Origin: Proteles cristata cristata
Taxonomy: Eukaryota; Chordata; Mammalia; Carnivora; Hyaenidae
Length of the DNA stretch: 64,000 nucleotides
Direction: 5' to 3'
Assembly (NCBI GenBank): GCA_017311185.1
Contig: JAESUZ010000134.1
Location: 62,001 to 126,000 of the forward strand
Part shown: in pieces, positions 45,780 to 57,082 of the stretch
Position numbering within the stretch: the stretch's first letter is position 1
Layout: each line of letters begins with the position of its first letter
Notes under the pieces: model-generated
What the model was told of the DNA's origin: nothing
Databases searched by the model: none
The model's input: only the letters and a program-made list of their open reading frames with translations
Position numbers and translations under genes: made by a program

Positions 45780-46020
45780 TATGTGTTCAATCAACTCCTC
45801 ATGAAGGAAATCTTCCATGGTCTCCTTTGCTACATCAGTTGCCCTGTTATATTTAGTTTCAGTTCTGTTTCAGTTCTATATTCAGTTCAATTATTCCTCT
45901 ACCTTGTGGTACTTACTGCAATATTAATTTTATGTATATTTATGAGATTGGTTCAATATTTTATCCTCAGGTATTAACACACAGTATATGCCCAACATGT
46001 ATTGGTTGGCTAACTGTGCC
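45780..46020 (+). repeat. L2-like 3' region
   Basis: 'tcaactcctcatgaaggaaa', 'cttccatggtctcctttgc', 'cttgtggtacttactgcaat' and 'acacagtatatgcccaacat' follow the L2 3' pattern. The 64-codon frame at 45,783 is L2 noise. Confidence 0.5.
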
Positions 46021-46164
46021 ATTGTTCTAAGGATGTTTTATGGTTTTCCAAAGAAAGATACTTTAAAAAAGATTTTAAAATATAGAGAGTCCTAGGACAT
46101 ATGTAAATATAGGCATTGCTTTCCTTTCTGTTTTGCAAATGATGAGATATATTTTATTAACAAC

Positions 46165-46290
46165 ATTGGCTCTAATGTGCTAAACATGTCTACATGATAG
46201 GCACTTTATATTCGTTATGCCATCTATTTCTTCTAACATTATAAGTTGTCTTTGTATATGTTTTATAGATGAAGAAACCGGTTTTATTCT
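46165..46290 (-). repeat. MIR SINE fragment
   Basis: Reversed MIR: 'gataggcactttatattcgt', 'tttatagatgaagaaaccgg'. Confidence 0.55.
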
Positions 46291-46320
46291 ATGGTCTGTC
46301 AAGCTATCTAAACCAAACTA

Positions 46321-46516
46321 TTTTTTTTTTAATTTTTAAAGTTTATTTATTTATCATGAGAGAGAGCAGAGTGGGGGCAGGGAGACCAAATCCCAGGCAG
46401 GCCCAGAGCTGTCAGTGCAGATCCTGATGCAGGGCTTGAACTCGTAAAATGTGAGGCCATGACCTGAGCTCAATGAAGAGCTGGATGCTTAACTGACTGA
46501 ACTACCCAGACGTCCC
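46321..46516 (-). mobile_element. CAN-SINE
   Basis: Minus-strand SINE. TAAACCAAACTA (46,309-46,320) and TAAATCAAACTA (46,517-46,528) flank it. Confidence 0.93.
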
Positions 46517-46528
46517 TAAATCAAACTA

Positions 46529-47340
46529 CTTATTTAACTACAGTGATGTAAAAATTATGAAGCCAGGAGACAGAGAATGTGATGGAGTGTATCTTCTCTT
46601 TATTCCTGATTTAATTCAAGGCTCAGGACTGTCTGTGCCTATTGTGTTTTTTGGTATCATTATTATGTATGTACCTGCAGTGCCATTCAGTGATGATTCT
46701 CTTACTCCCATCTGGTCCAAATCTCCCAATTAACTAACAAAAATTTGAGATGTAAACAAGTTTAATTTGAAGACTGAGTGCCTTAATGCACTAATGTTCA
46801 AACATCAAATATTCTCTGTATTTGGTGATATATAGCTTATCTTCTGAAAAGGTTGACACAGCTTTGAACACCTTATTCATATTTCCTTGGAAATATTATC
46901 ACATGGTAGTATCAATTTAGTTTCTTTTGACTTTCATTCTTCAAATCATTTATTTAAATGTATGTTTAATTAATGTTCAAATGTTTGTAGCAAAGAAAAT
47001 ATTTAAGGCTGATTCTGTAGGAGTCCATAGACAATTAAAGAGTTGAGTTTGGTTTTTCTGAAGTCTTCTTACTAGACTGACCCTAACAAAGTTATACATT
47101 TTATAACGTGTTTTAATCAGTCAATAACGTGAGTAAATGTAGATGCATATCAACAAGAAGAGAAATATTTGGTAGTTTAAATGGGTATTTCACTTATGGC
47201 ATATTTTGTACCTTTTGTCAGAACTTATTTCTGCTGCTGGAATAATTTAATCATTAACTGGAGCCACAGTCATGCTCTTGATTCAAGACCAGTCCTTCTA
47301 TGTGGTAGGATGATTGACTGGTTTCTAACCCAACTCTTTG
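46529..47340. other. Single-copy intron-type DNA
   Basis: No recognised repeat or exon. Confidence 0.4.
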
Positions 47341-47342
47341 GT

Positions 47343-47398
47343 TCTTAACATTAAGCCACCCTTGACCCTTAACATTAAGCCACCCTTAACATTAAGCT
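47343..47398 (+). repeat. Three-copy short tandem repeat
   Basis: CTTAACATTAAGCCACC occurs twice and a third copy ends in ...TTAAGCTCT; a spacer CTTGAC follows the first. Unit about 17-23 bp. Confidence 0.9.
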
Positions 47399-47535
47399 CT
47401 AATATTATAACATATTTATAGTAATGCTTATTTCTTATAACTGAAACTGAAGTCTCACTGAATATTTTTCTGTCAATCTTGATAAATTACCCAATTGTCA
47501 CCATTTCTCTTAGCATTTGAGCAAAGCCTTTGTTT

Positions 47536-47760
47536 TATTTTTTTTAATGTTTTTTATTTATTTCTGAGAGAGAGAGAGAGAGAGACAGAAGCTTGAACAG
47601 GGGAGGGTCAGAGAGAGGGAGATACAGAATCTGAAACAAGCTCCAGGCTCTGAGCTGGCTGTCAGCACAGAGCCCAATGCAGGACGTGAACCCACAAACT
47701 GTGAGATCATGACCTGAGCTGAAGTCGGACACTTAACTGACTGAGCCACCCAGGCACCCC
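47536..47760 (-). mobile_element. CAN-SINE
   Basis: Minus-strand SINE with CAAAGCCTTTGTTT (47,522-47,535) and CAAAGCTTTTGTTT (47,762-47,775). Confidence 0.94.
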
Positions 47761-47775
47761 ACAAAGCTTTTGTTT

Positions 47776-49323
47776 CGATAGAGCTTCTTTATTTCTATAA
47801 AGACTGAGATCCTGTGTCTAAAATCACCTCATTTCCTGAGTCCTTTTGTATGCCAGAAATCCCCAAATATCACTTTTCCATATTTCTTAACATTACCACC
47901 TCTTAGAGGTATGCTTTCATTTCCAATACTCACTCTTGGACTTCTTTGAGGCCAACTACTTCTGGCATATTGTCATGCTCCCAAATAGGCTGGTTGGACT
48001 TCTTGGAAGTATTTACAGCTGAGTCTCCATAGTGCCTCCCAGACTTTAGTGCAAATCTATTGCCGGGTTCTGACCATCACCAGATTACCTCATTTTGCTA
48101 CATGTAATCTTCCTTTACCTGGCTGTGTCTCACAATAGAGCTACCTCATTCATCATTGACAAGAAGCATTTTGTAAATGCTTATTATGTATTAGTCAATC
48201 CATTTAAAAAAGAATGCTTCTCCTGAGCTTCCTAAAGTTCCTGCATAGGTTTTATCCATAAAAGATGAAATACACATTCTTCCATGTCTGGTTTGGTACC
48301 CAAATGTAATCTGTGTATACGAAGATATGTAGAATGTGCATATGAATTGTTTAGGATTTGTCTGTTTTTCTAGTCAGCTGTTAATTTCAGTGTAATCTGA
48401 TTCTTCTCTGATGCTTCTCCATTCTTCATAAAGTTATTTCTATATGACACGTTTGGGATAACAACTGAAGAAGCAAACCGCAGATGGTGTGATATGTTCT
48501 CTGATTTTCCTTATTCATTAATGAAAATTAGCAGTATTCCTGTGTTCAAGAAGTATTTGTTAGGCCAGGTGTACTACACTTATTCAAATCTTCTAAGAGT
48601 CTTAGTGATATTATACCTTCCCTGTCAACTAAATTCACATTAATATGTCACGTTTCTTATGTACCTATTCACTGCAATGAACTCTTGCCTGGAAATAGTT
48701 AAAGATTGTGATTCTGCTAATGAGTATTATTGTCATATGTGTGGCTTTTTTTGTTTTGGGCAGTAGCAGCAAATGACATACCACAAACCTGTATCTGGTT
48801 TACAAATAAAGCCAAACAAATGTGAATAAAGGTATGGCAGAAATAAAGCAAATATAGGCCTTAGCATTCTAATTCTAGGCAATTCTTCTTTTAGAAACTA
48901 TTTTTATGTTTGTTTTGGTTGATTTTGTGAATAGAATACAAATTACCAATGCATTAAGTCTGAATATATGAAATATAGGATCTTCAAGAAAAGCTTGAAA
49001 GGAGGAAAAGCCTACAAAGTATACAAAATGTCAGATGAAAAAGTTAGGAAAAGGAAGAAAGTAGTTCAAATTCAATATTAGAAATGCAGATATATTTTAG
49101 GTAAGGTTTCAAAATATTTAATGGATAGCCAAACTAATGGATCTGTATATCAGGATTCCTAAATTTTCAAAGGATTTTAACTACTGGGAAGATAGCTCAA
49201 GGATGGTTATTTGACTTTGATTTTTAGTATTGTATCCATATGCACACAGACTCAGGAACATAAAAAATATTCATTAAGTGAGCTCCTTAAAGCTGGTATA
49301 TACCTCCTGTAGGAGTATTTTTA
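47776..49323. other. Single-copy intron-type DNA
   Basis: About 1.5 kb with no recognised repeat or credible exon. Confidence 0.4.
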
Positions 49324-49337
49324 AAAATACAGATTAC

Positions 49338-49531
49338 TGGGGCACCTGGGTGGCTCAGTAAGTTAAGTGTCCACCTTTGGTTTAGGTCACGATCTTATGA
49401 TTCATGGGTTCAAGCCCTGGATCAGGCTCTGCACTGACAGCTCGGAGCCTGGAGCCTGCTTGGATTTTGTGTGTCTCTCTCTCTCCGCCCTTCCCCTGCT
49501 CACACTTTGTCTCTCAAAAATAAACATTAAA
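49338..49531 (+). mobile_element. CAN-SINE with 14-bp TSD
   Basis: AAAATACAGATTAC duplicated at 49,324-49,337 and 49,532-49,545. Confidence 0.95.
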
Positions 49532-49545
49532 AAAATACAGATTAC

Positions 49546-50005
49546 AAAATTGGGCCATTAAAAATCACTAGAAATTTGTACATAACAAGCATATAAACTT
49601 ATAGTAACATTGTTGTTAAAATTAACTTTGAGAGGTATTTCCTATAGTGTAACCCAAGGTGTAAATGTGGTGATATTGAGGAGATGCCTTTTTCATCAAC
49701 ACCAGTGCAGCTTCTGAAAGGATAAAGTGTTCTCTAGTAGGATAGTCTAAGTTGATTAGAGGGATAGTGTAATGTGAAGCATCCCTGTGGGAATTGTGAG
49801 CAGGCCCAAGCACTGCTTGAAACACTGGAGGGATAAAGGAATAAAGACACTATAGTGCTAACTCTTTAGTAAGAGAAGGAAGGGATTGCCACCTATGATA
49901 TTTATGAGGGAGGAGCTGTGAACCTGAGTTCTTTGGATGATGATACAGAAAGCACAAAGCCCCAGAGATCTATGCAGGGCATGAATGAGTTAGGTGTTTT
50001 AAAAG
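49546..50005. other. Single-copy intron-type DNA
   Basis: No recognised repeat. A 67-codon minus frame at 49,622-49,825 is unsupported. Confidence 0.4.
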
Positions 50006-50017
50006 TCAGATAGTTTT

Positions 50018-50244
50018 GGGGCGCCTGGGTGGCTTAGTCGGTTAAGCGTCCGACTTTCGCTTGGGTCATGATCTCGCGGTTCGTGGGTTCGAGCCCCGCG
50101 TCGGGCTCTGTGTTGACTGCCAGCTCAGAGCCTGGAGCCTGTTTCGGTCAGTGACTCCCTCTCTCTCTGACCCTCCCCTGCTCACGCTGTCTCTCTCTCT
50201 CTCTCTCTCCTAGAAATAAATAAAACATTAAAAAAAAAAATAAA
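50018..50244 (+). mobile_element. CAN-SINE (young felid type, best preserved)
   Basis: Starts GGGGCGCCTGGGTGGCTTAG; box-B GGTTCGAGCCC at 50,086-50,096 and CCCGCGTCGGG are intact, so almost all CpGs survive. Short TSD AGATAGTT (50,008-50,015 and 50,245-50,252). Tail TCCTAGAAATAAATAAAA. Good candidate for a recent insertion. Confidence 0.96.
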
Positions 50245-50509
50245 AGATAGTTGTAATTTGAATATAGGGCAGATTGGTAATTCTGAAGTTCTGGAGGTCC
50301 TCCAGTCCCTGTTCCAATATGCTGTGCTTGTCACTCCAGTCACCTTTGTGGTAAGGGAGCTATCCAGGGTACTAGGCTTCTGCTGAAACCCTCTCTTGAA
50401 AAATTGTGCAAAATATTTTAGTTTTTGTTAATCCTAGAGCCCGCCTTTGCAGAGATACTACATCATTCACTTGGAGTGACTAGCCTGTCATTGTTTGGTT
50501 TATTCAAGT

Positions 50510-50755
50510 GAGCCCATCAAAGCTCAGTTCAAATGCAAATTCATGTAAACCTACCGCAGTCCTATGCAAGAAGCCTATTCTGGGTGTCAGAGCTCTATTT
50601 AAAGTTTCATAATTCACTGCTTGTGTTTTATGCCCCTTAGATTGTGAGCTCTATGAAGGCAGGAGTTTTGTATTTTACTGTGTTTTTGCAAGCAGCTGAT
50701 GTAAATCATTGATATGAAGATCCTTAGTAATTGATAAATGAATGAATACTGCTTA
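50510..50755 (+). repeat. L2 3' region
   Basis: 'gctcagttcaaatgcaaatt', 'gattgtgagctctatgaagg', 'gataaatgaatgaat' follow the L2 3' pattern. Confidence 0.55.
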
Positions 50756-51194
50756 AGAGTGAGTTGGAATTTTGTCCATCTGTGTAAACTACTCCTTGTT
50801 CTTTATGGTAAATCACAACTAGGCTCACGTTGAATATTATTCTTCATGGCTTTTCACTGACTGGAAATTTGTTCTTTACTTGGAATTGAGTAACTTAAAA
50901 TGGCTAAAAATCTTGGGGAAAAAAAATGAAAGGACTGGGAGAACTCTAAGAAGTATGGTCATATATGCCACAGATGTTAGGGGATTAGCAAGGTTTAAGG
51001 AAGCAAGGAACAAAGGCCGATAAAGAGAATGGGGTCAAAGGAGACTCGGGCTTTTCACTTCCTGAAACCGGAATCCAAAACATCCACTCCACATTCACTT
51101 TCTAAGGCCTCTGGAATGTGGGATCTCCTTTCATATCCCATAACCTAGATCCATAGTTTGAAATGTCTGAAAATCTGAGGCCACATGAGGCTGA

Positions 51195-51292
51195 CAGAAT
51201 TTTTATTCAGTAAACAAATGTTACTAGGGCCTGTGTATATATTGATTAATGAGACCTATATAGTTCCTCTCCTCTTGAAGCTTACAGTTTAG
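51195..51292 (-). repeat. L2-like fragment
   Basis: Reversed L2 3' head: 'cagtaaacaaatgttactag', 'ctcttgaagcttacagttta'. Confidence 0.45.
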
Positions 51293-51871
51293 TTCCCAGT
51301 TACAGTACCCATAATACCCTTGGTTCTTGCTGAAAATGGAAGTTGGTAGACTTTTCTTTTTCTTGTAGCCACCCTGGTGATCTCTGGACTGCCATAAAGA
51401 GCAGGTGTACTTGTTTCCATTACTCCACCCTTGCACATAGCATTGCTGTGAATATCCCATCATGTCAGTAATTGACTACTTAATTTGAAAAACTTTCATT
51501 TACATTAAGACATCCTGTCACTGGTTTTGTAATGACTTGCTTATCACTTTACATGATGTTAGTAAACTATGTGCCTGAATACATCTTCCCATATAAGAAT
51601 ATTTCAAGAATGGTTTAGGAACCAGTTTTTCCTTTTGGTCAGAAATTTCCTGCATTTCAAGACCATGAACCATAGGAAATGGTTGTGCGGCCTTTTCATA
51701 GAAGAAACAAAACCAAAACCAAAACCTAAAATCACTTGCATTATTAAAAGAAATTTATAAAGACAGATCCCACTTTATAGTTCTGTCTTTCACGTTTTTG
51801 GAATATATATGCTAACCTATATGTCATATGTTTCTCTTTCTTTCCTTTCCCTCTCCCCCACCTATTGCCAG

Positions 51872-51895
51872 CAGGAAAGTTTCAGTTATGAAGAA
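51872..51895 (+). other. Candidate 21/24-nt microexon
   Basis: A 30-nt pyrimidine tract (51,829-51,859 region) leads to ...TTGCCAGCAG, a tandem NAGNAG acceptor. It is followed by 21 nt (GAA AGT TTC AGT TAT GAA GAA) and GTAAAA. Using either CAG gives a length divisible by three (21 or 24). A TGC lies between the tract and the AG, as in SRRM4-type neural microexons. The donor GAA|GTAAAA is weak (no G at -1 or +5). It lies in the predicted intron on the sense strand. Chance occurrence is quite possible. Confidence 0.2.
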
Positions 51896-51991
51896 GTAAA
51901 AGAAAAGCTATATTTCTTAGTGATTTTTCCCCTTGGGAACCTAGTTATAGAACTCACAAAAATATTATAGATTCAAAATAACTAAAATTTA

Positions 51992-52234
51992 TTTTTAAAA
52001 CCTTTTTAAAATGTTTTATTTATTTTTGAGATAAAGACAGAGCATGAGTGGCGGAGGGGCAGAGAGAGAGAGAGACAGAGACAGAGACCAAGAGACAGAG
52101 ATAGAATCTGAAGCAGGTTCCAGGCTCTGAACTGTCAGCACAGAGCTGGACATGGAGGTCAAACTCACAAACCAAGAGGTTATGACCTGAGCCAAAGTCA
52201 GATGCCTAACTGACTGAGGCACCCAGGTGCTCCT
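51992..52234 (-). mobile_element. CAN-SINE (old)
   Basis: Minus-strand SINE with an expanded GAGACAGA tract. Flanks AAAATAACTAAAATTTA and AAAATAACTTACATTTA look like a decayed TSD. Confidence 0.9.
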
Positions 52235-52251
52235 AAAATAACTTACATTTA

Positions 52252-52779
52252 AAAGAATGGATTTAAAAGTGGTAAAATAAAAAGAGTAAAGCAACGGTTT
52301 ACTGGACCTACCCTAAATAAACTCATAGTTTGGAAAACTAACAATTTATTTGCTGAATATTGAGAATTATGCTAAATAATGTTATTAATTTTATGGATTA
52401 AAAACCACTACAGTCATTTTTTAGCAATACTGGAGATGAAATAGTCCTATAAAAAGTATTCTAATTTATCTAAAAGAAAAGTTGTCTTAAACTTTTTTCA
52501 GGAGTATGATGTGTGCTCATGGTTAGTTCTTATATAATGAAACTGTTAGGAGAAAGGGATACATTTTAGCAATCATGCAAATCATTTGTATTGTGTAAGT
52601 GCAACCACAGGAATCCTCAGCACTCATTCAAGACTAGGACTCTTTGGTGACCAAAAGTGATGATTGCTTCTGATTTAGAGTGTGGTCAGGAAAAGATGCT
52701 GTGGTTACATACTTGTTTAGTAAAAGAAGGTGATGAAGTTCACTTCCCCTTCAAAACCACTTCAATTAAGAGTCTTGTA
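52252..52779. other. Single-copy intron-type DNA
   Basis: No recognised repeat or exon. Confidence 0.4.
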
Positions 52780-52796
52780 CAAGTATTCCTGAATTA

Positions 52797-53022
52797 GGGA
52801 CACCTGGATGGCTCAGTCTGTTAAGCATCTGACTTCAACTCAGGTCATGATCTCATGGCTTGTGAGTTCGAATCCTGAATTGGGCTCTGTGCTGACAGCT
52901 CAGAGCCTGGAGCCTGCTTCAGATTCTGTGTCTCCCTCTCTCTCTGACCCTCCCTTCACGCTGTCTGCCTCTCTCTCTCTCTCTCTCTCTCTCAGAAATA
53001 AATAAAACATTTTAAAAAACCT
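52797..53022 (+). mobile_element. CAN-SINE
   Basis: Plus-strand SINE with long (CT)n. CAAGTATTCCTGAATT (52,780-52,795) and CAAATATTCCTGAATT (53,023-53,038) flank it. Confidence 0.95.
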
Positions 53023-53254
53023 CAAATATTCCTGAATTTAAAGTTTTACTAGAATTTTTTTGACATTAAGCCAACACAGTTGGATCAATCTTTAAGTATG
53101 TATATGTGTACAGTAATGTAATTTCTTATAATGGAATCCGTTTTTATAAATTTCTTTAATAATGTTTTTTAAGAGGGAGAGGTTATTCAGTGCTTTCCAA
53201 AAAAAAAGAAATCCTAAAAAGACAAAACACACACACAAAACCCTAAAAAAACAG

Positions 53255-53640
53255 AACCAGTAGTGTATGTACCTATATCATTTATCTGTAATATGATTTA
53301 TTTTAAGAAATTAGCTCATATGATTGTGAAGCCTGGCAGATCTGAAATCTGTAGGGCAGACCAGCAGGCTAGGAACTCAAGTAGCATTTCTATGTTATAG
53401 TTTGAGGTAGAATTCATTTTCTTCTCAAAGAAGCTTCAGTTGTTGCTTTTAAGACTTCAACTGATTGAGTGAGACTCATGCACAGTATTGAAGGTGATAT
53501 ACTTTAAGTCAAATGGTTGTAGATATTAATCACATCTAAAAAGTACTTTCACAGCAACATCTAGACTAGTACTTGACAAAACAACTGGGCACTAGAGCTA
53601 AGACAAAATGACACATACAGTTTAGCCATCACAGAGCAGG
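53255..53640. repeat. Ancient repeat, probably an old L1 3' end in reverse
   Basis: 'tatgatttattttaagaaat', 'gattgtgaagcctggcagat', 'cagaccagcaggctagg', 'cttcaactgattgagtgaga', 'cacagcaacatctagactag' and 'aacaactgggcactagagct' match a very common old mammalian repeat I cannot name with certainty. Confidence 0.5.
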
Positions 53641-53789
53641 AAGGATATTATGTTAAAAAGCGCTTCATGGTTTACATGATAAGTTGATATAGTATATCTG
53701 TTTTTCCTTTGGCCAGAGATACTTTATCATTGATCAGTTATTGGCATTTGTAGACCGAGGTCATAATTCATTTGTTCCTTATTAATTTT

Positions 53790-53950
53790 GTAATTATTTA
53801 TTAAGGATGTCTTATGTGAAAGAGGCAATGCTAAGGAGTTGAATACTTTAAAGAAAATGAATGACGGAGGCTGTGTATTTTAAGTGTGTTAATTCTAGTG
53901 GAAGAGTTGCATGTATATTAGATGCTCTTGTGATAAGTAAATTTGAAGAG
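53790..53950 (-). repeat. L2-like fragment
   Basis: 'aattatttattaaggatgtc', 'gaggcaatgctaaggag' and 'gttaattctagtggaagag' resemble reversed L2 3' end. Confidence 0.35.
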
Positions 53951-54489
53951 TGAAACTCTGTGCTTTTCAACCTTGTCAATTAAATGTCATTTTCCCCATG
54001 AGCAACCTAAAAAGAATCCATGTCAGGGGTTAATATGCCAAGTTATTATGCTTATTAAGTTAGGGATAACTCATATGTAAAATTGGATCATGAAAAGTAT
54101 GCTTGCCCACTGCAGGTCAATTTCATTTAGACAACATTGGCTATACATACATTCGTTTTAGCACATTAGAAGATTTACATTTGTACTCAACCTGTGCAAA
54201 GATGATTCAGTATATTCTGAAACAGGTCTGACAAGTGGACTGTCCTATTTACTGATAATCTTGCTCTTCATGTAGCATAGAGCAATAAACATTCTCTTTA
54301 CTGTCCCTAAATGGGTGTTTGGTGCTTTCTTATTTCAAAACTGCATTTTGTTTCTATTACCTTCTTCAATTAATATGAACTTGTCTGCCTGGCTTTTGAG
54401 CCCTCTGTAAACTCACCACACCTTGCTTATCCAAACATAGATCTTCTACTTTGTTAAGGTCAGGTAACTTAGAGCACCCTCACACACAC

Positions 54490-54645
54490 AACATCCACAC
54501 TTAATCCTTTCTGTTTATGCAAATCTCAGCTGTCATTACAGGCCTAACTTCATGAAACCTTCCATGACGACTTTAACCTGCCTGGGGAGTTTCCTTTGCT
54601 ACACTCTGAGGTATGAGCAGTATCTGTTTGGCACCAGACAATTAA
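54490..54645 (+). repeat. L2-like fragment
   Basis: 'tgcaaatctcagctgtcatt' and 'catgaaaccttccatgacga' follow the L2 3' region. Confidence 0.35.
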
Positions 54646-55309
54646 GTACAGTCTGTTCTGCTACAATGCATTTTTCTGTAGTATGAATTAGCTCCTGCAT
54701 GATGGGTAAATATGGGAATTACATTACTAAAAGGTTGCAGTTGGTTCATGTGTGATTTTTTTTCTATAGTGTATTCATATTTAGCTCTACCAAGTAATTA
54801 TAAATGAATTCAGAGTGTATACTAATGCAGGCACATGCAAAATACAACAGAGGTATAGCCTTTTCACAAATCTACTTTTATCTTTTTTCTAAAAATGGAA
54901 GAATTTTATGCATTTCCTATCATATTTTTATTGGGAATTTTACATATGCTTTTATAGAAGATCTTTATAAAAAATTGTTATGGTTTGTTTAGAGCTTTGT
55001 ATCATAAGTCACATAGATTTTGAGTGTTTCTGCCAAGTTCTGTTTTGGGGGGAATAAGCTCTGTTACTGTCCAGTTTTTCAGAATGAAAGAACACCTACA
55101 TCGCAAAGCAGGAATTGAACCATTTTGCTTCACATTACTCAATATTTGTTGAATATCCACTGTGTGCCAGACACTAGTACCAATGTTGGATCTTTGAACA
55201 ATGAACAGAGTTTACTTTTGAGTACAAAGGAGCCTTAGCAAAAATCCTGTTAGATGGTATTTTTATTGCTTAGCTCAGTAGATGAGAAGGAAGAGACAAT
55301 AAAATGTAA

Positions 55310-55790
55310 ACTGACATTTGTCTTGTTCCTCCCTCTGCCTGGGATGCTCTTTCATTCCTGCTTTATTTACCCAGTGTCTTCCCAAATTTCATGTCTCAAC
55401 TCAAACATCACTAATTTATATTATTCTAAGCTCTTCAAAGCCATTCACTTTAAAAAATTTTTATTTTATTTTTTTGAGAGACATCATGAATTAGGGAAAG
55501 GAGCAGAGGGAGAGAGAGAATCTTAAAGGAGAATCCACACTCATCGTGGAGCTCAATCCCAGAACCCTGGGATCATCACCTGAGCCAAAACTAAGAGTCA
55601 GATATTCAACCTTTCAACCGACTGAGCCACCCAGGTGCTCCTAAAGACTTTTCTTTCATAGCACTTAAGGTAGCTGTAACTTTACAATTATTTGTGAGAA
55701 TATTTAGATAATATTTTTCTTAGTTCTATGAGAACAGAGATCATGTTTGTTTTTTCCCATCATTCTTATTTTCTGGCAAGCATGTAAACA
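55310..55790 (+). repeat. L2 3' region split by a SINE
   Basis: 'ccctctgcctgggatgctct', 'ttcatgtctcaactcaaaca', then after the SINE 'tttcatagcacttaaggtag' and 'tctatgagaacagagatcat' follow the L2 3' end in order. Confidence 0.65.
55453..55641 (-). mobile_element. CAN-SINE (old), nested in L2
   Basis: Minus-strand SINE from 'aatttttattttattttttt' to 'gagccacccaggtgctcc'; the L2 copy resumes after it. Confidence 0.88.
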
Positions 55791-55799
55791 TATACAAAC

Positions 55800-56840
55800 A
55801 CATATACACACATATAGCAGGTATTACTATATATTATAAATTCAATCTATAATCTCACCTCTATATATTTAGCAGGTAGGTTTTAGTAAGTTTCAGTTGC
55901 CTGAACGAATGAAAGGTAAATGAATTTTTCTTTGCTTTCCTTTATTTTTTTAACAACTAAACTTTGAGTATTTCCAGAATGAGTCTGCTTTTTTTTTTTC
56001 CTTTCTCTCTATATCACTTTTGTTAGCCTCACATTTCCTGTTAGTATGTGAATTTGTGGAAGTTTGTGGCTAATATATTTGTTTTATAAATTTTTATTAC
56101 ATTCATTTTCGACAGCAAAGTATATTAGGCCCTAGAATTTGTGTTTATCTCTTTCAGAAATAAAAAAAAAACATTAAAAACACAAAACCTGAAACTGTAG
56201 AGAAGAAAGATGTAGAATAGTATATTTATTAGCTTTGAGTAGAGAAAGATAACTTGAACAAGGTCTTGAAATCAAAAACCTAAGAGAAGTAATTTTGGAG
56301 GAAACTATTGATATTTTTTAATTAAAATTAAGACTATCTGAGCATCAAAGGACAATCACGGATAAGAAAATATTTGCAATAAATATAACTAGCTATGTAC
56401 CCAGAATGTATAAGGAAAGCCAATAGCCAACAATAGCAGGACCACCTGCCCAATAGGAAAAAAAAATAGATTAAAGTATATGAACTGGAAGCTCATAAAA
56501 GAGGAAACTCTGGGAAATAAACATGAAAATATACTCTGATTAACAGGTAAATGCACACTAAAAGGGTGGAATGTTTTTTCATAGCACTCATAATGACAGA
56601 AGAAAAAGTTTGACACTACTGAGTTTTGGTGGAAATGCAGAGTATTTAGAATATATACATTTCATATGAAATTGTAAATCACAAACACCTTGAAAACCCT
56701 TTTGGTAACATGTAGTAAAATTGAAGATATGAAGGATCAGTGGTCAAGTAGTTCCACTCTTAGGTTTTACATTAAAGAAATTTTTTGACTTGAGCATCAG
56801 AATACATTAATAGACATTAAATACAGTTTTAAAAACATCA
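55800..56840. other. Single-copy intron-type DNA
   Basis: No recognised repeat or credible exon. Confidence 0.35.
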
Positions 56841-56858
56841 GTGTAGCATTTTTTAAAA

Positions 56859-57063
56859 AAATATTTTTATTTTATTTCTAGGATAGAGACAGTGTGAACA
56901 GGGGAGGGTCAGAGAGAGAGGGAGACACAGACTCTGAAACAGGCTCCAGGCTCCAAGCTGGCAGTCAGCACAGAGCCCGACGCGGGGCTCGAACCCACGA
57001 ACTGTGAGATCATGACCTAAGCGAAAGTCGGACACTTAACCGACTAAGCCACTCAGGCGCCCC
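56859..57063 (-). mobile_element. CAN-SINE (young felid type), 17-bp TSD
   Basis: Minus-strand copy with intact CCCGACGCGGGGCTCG and the 'tttctaggatagag' tail signature. TGTAGCATTTTTTAAAA is duplicated at 56,842-56,858 and 57,066-57,082. Confidence 0.95.
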
Positions 57064-57082
57064 ACTGTAGCATTTTTTAAAA

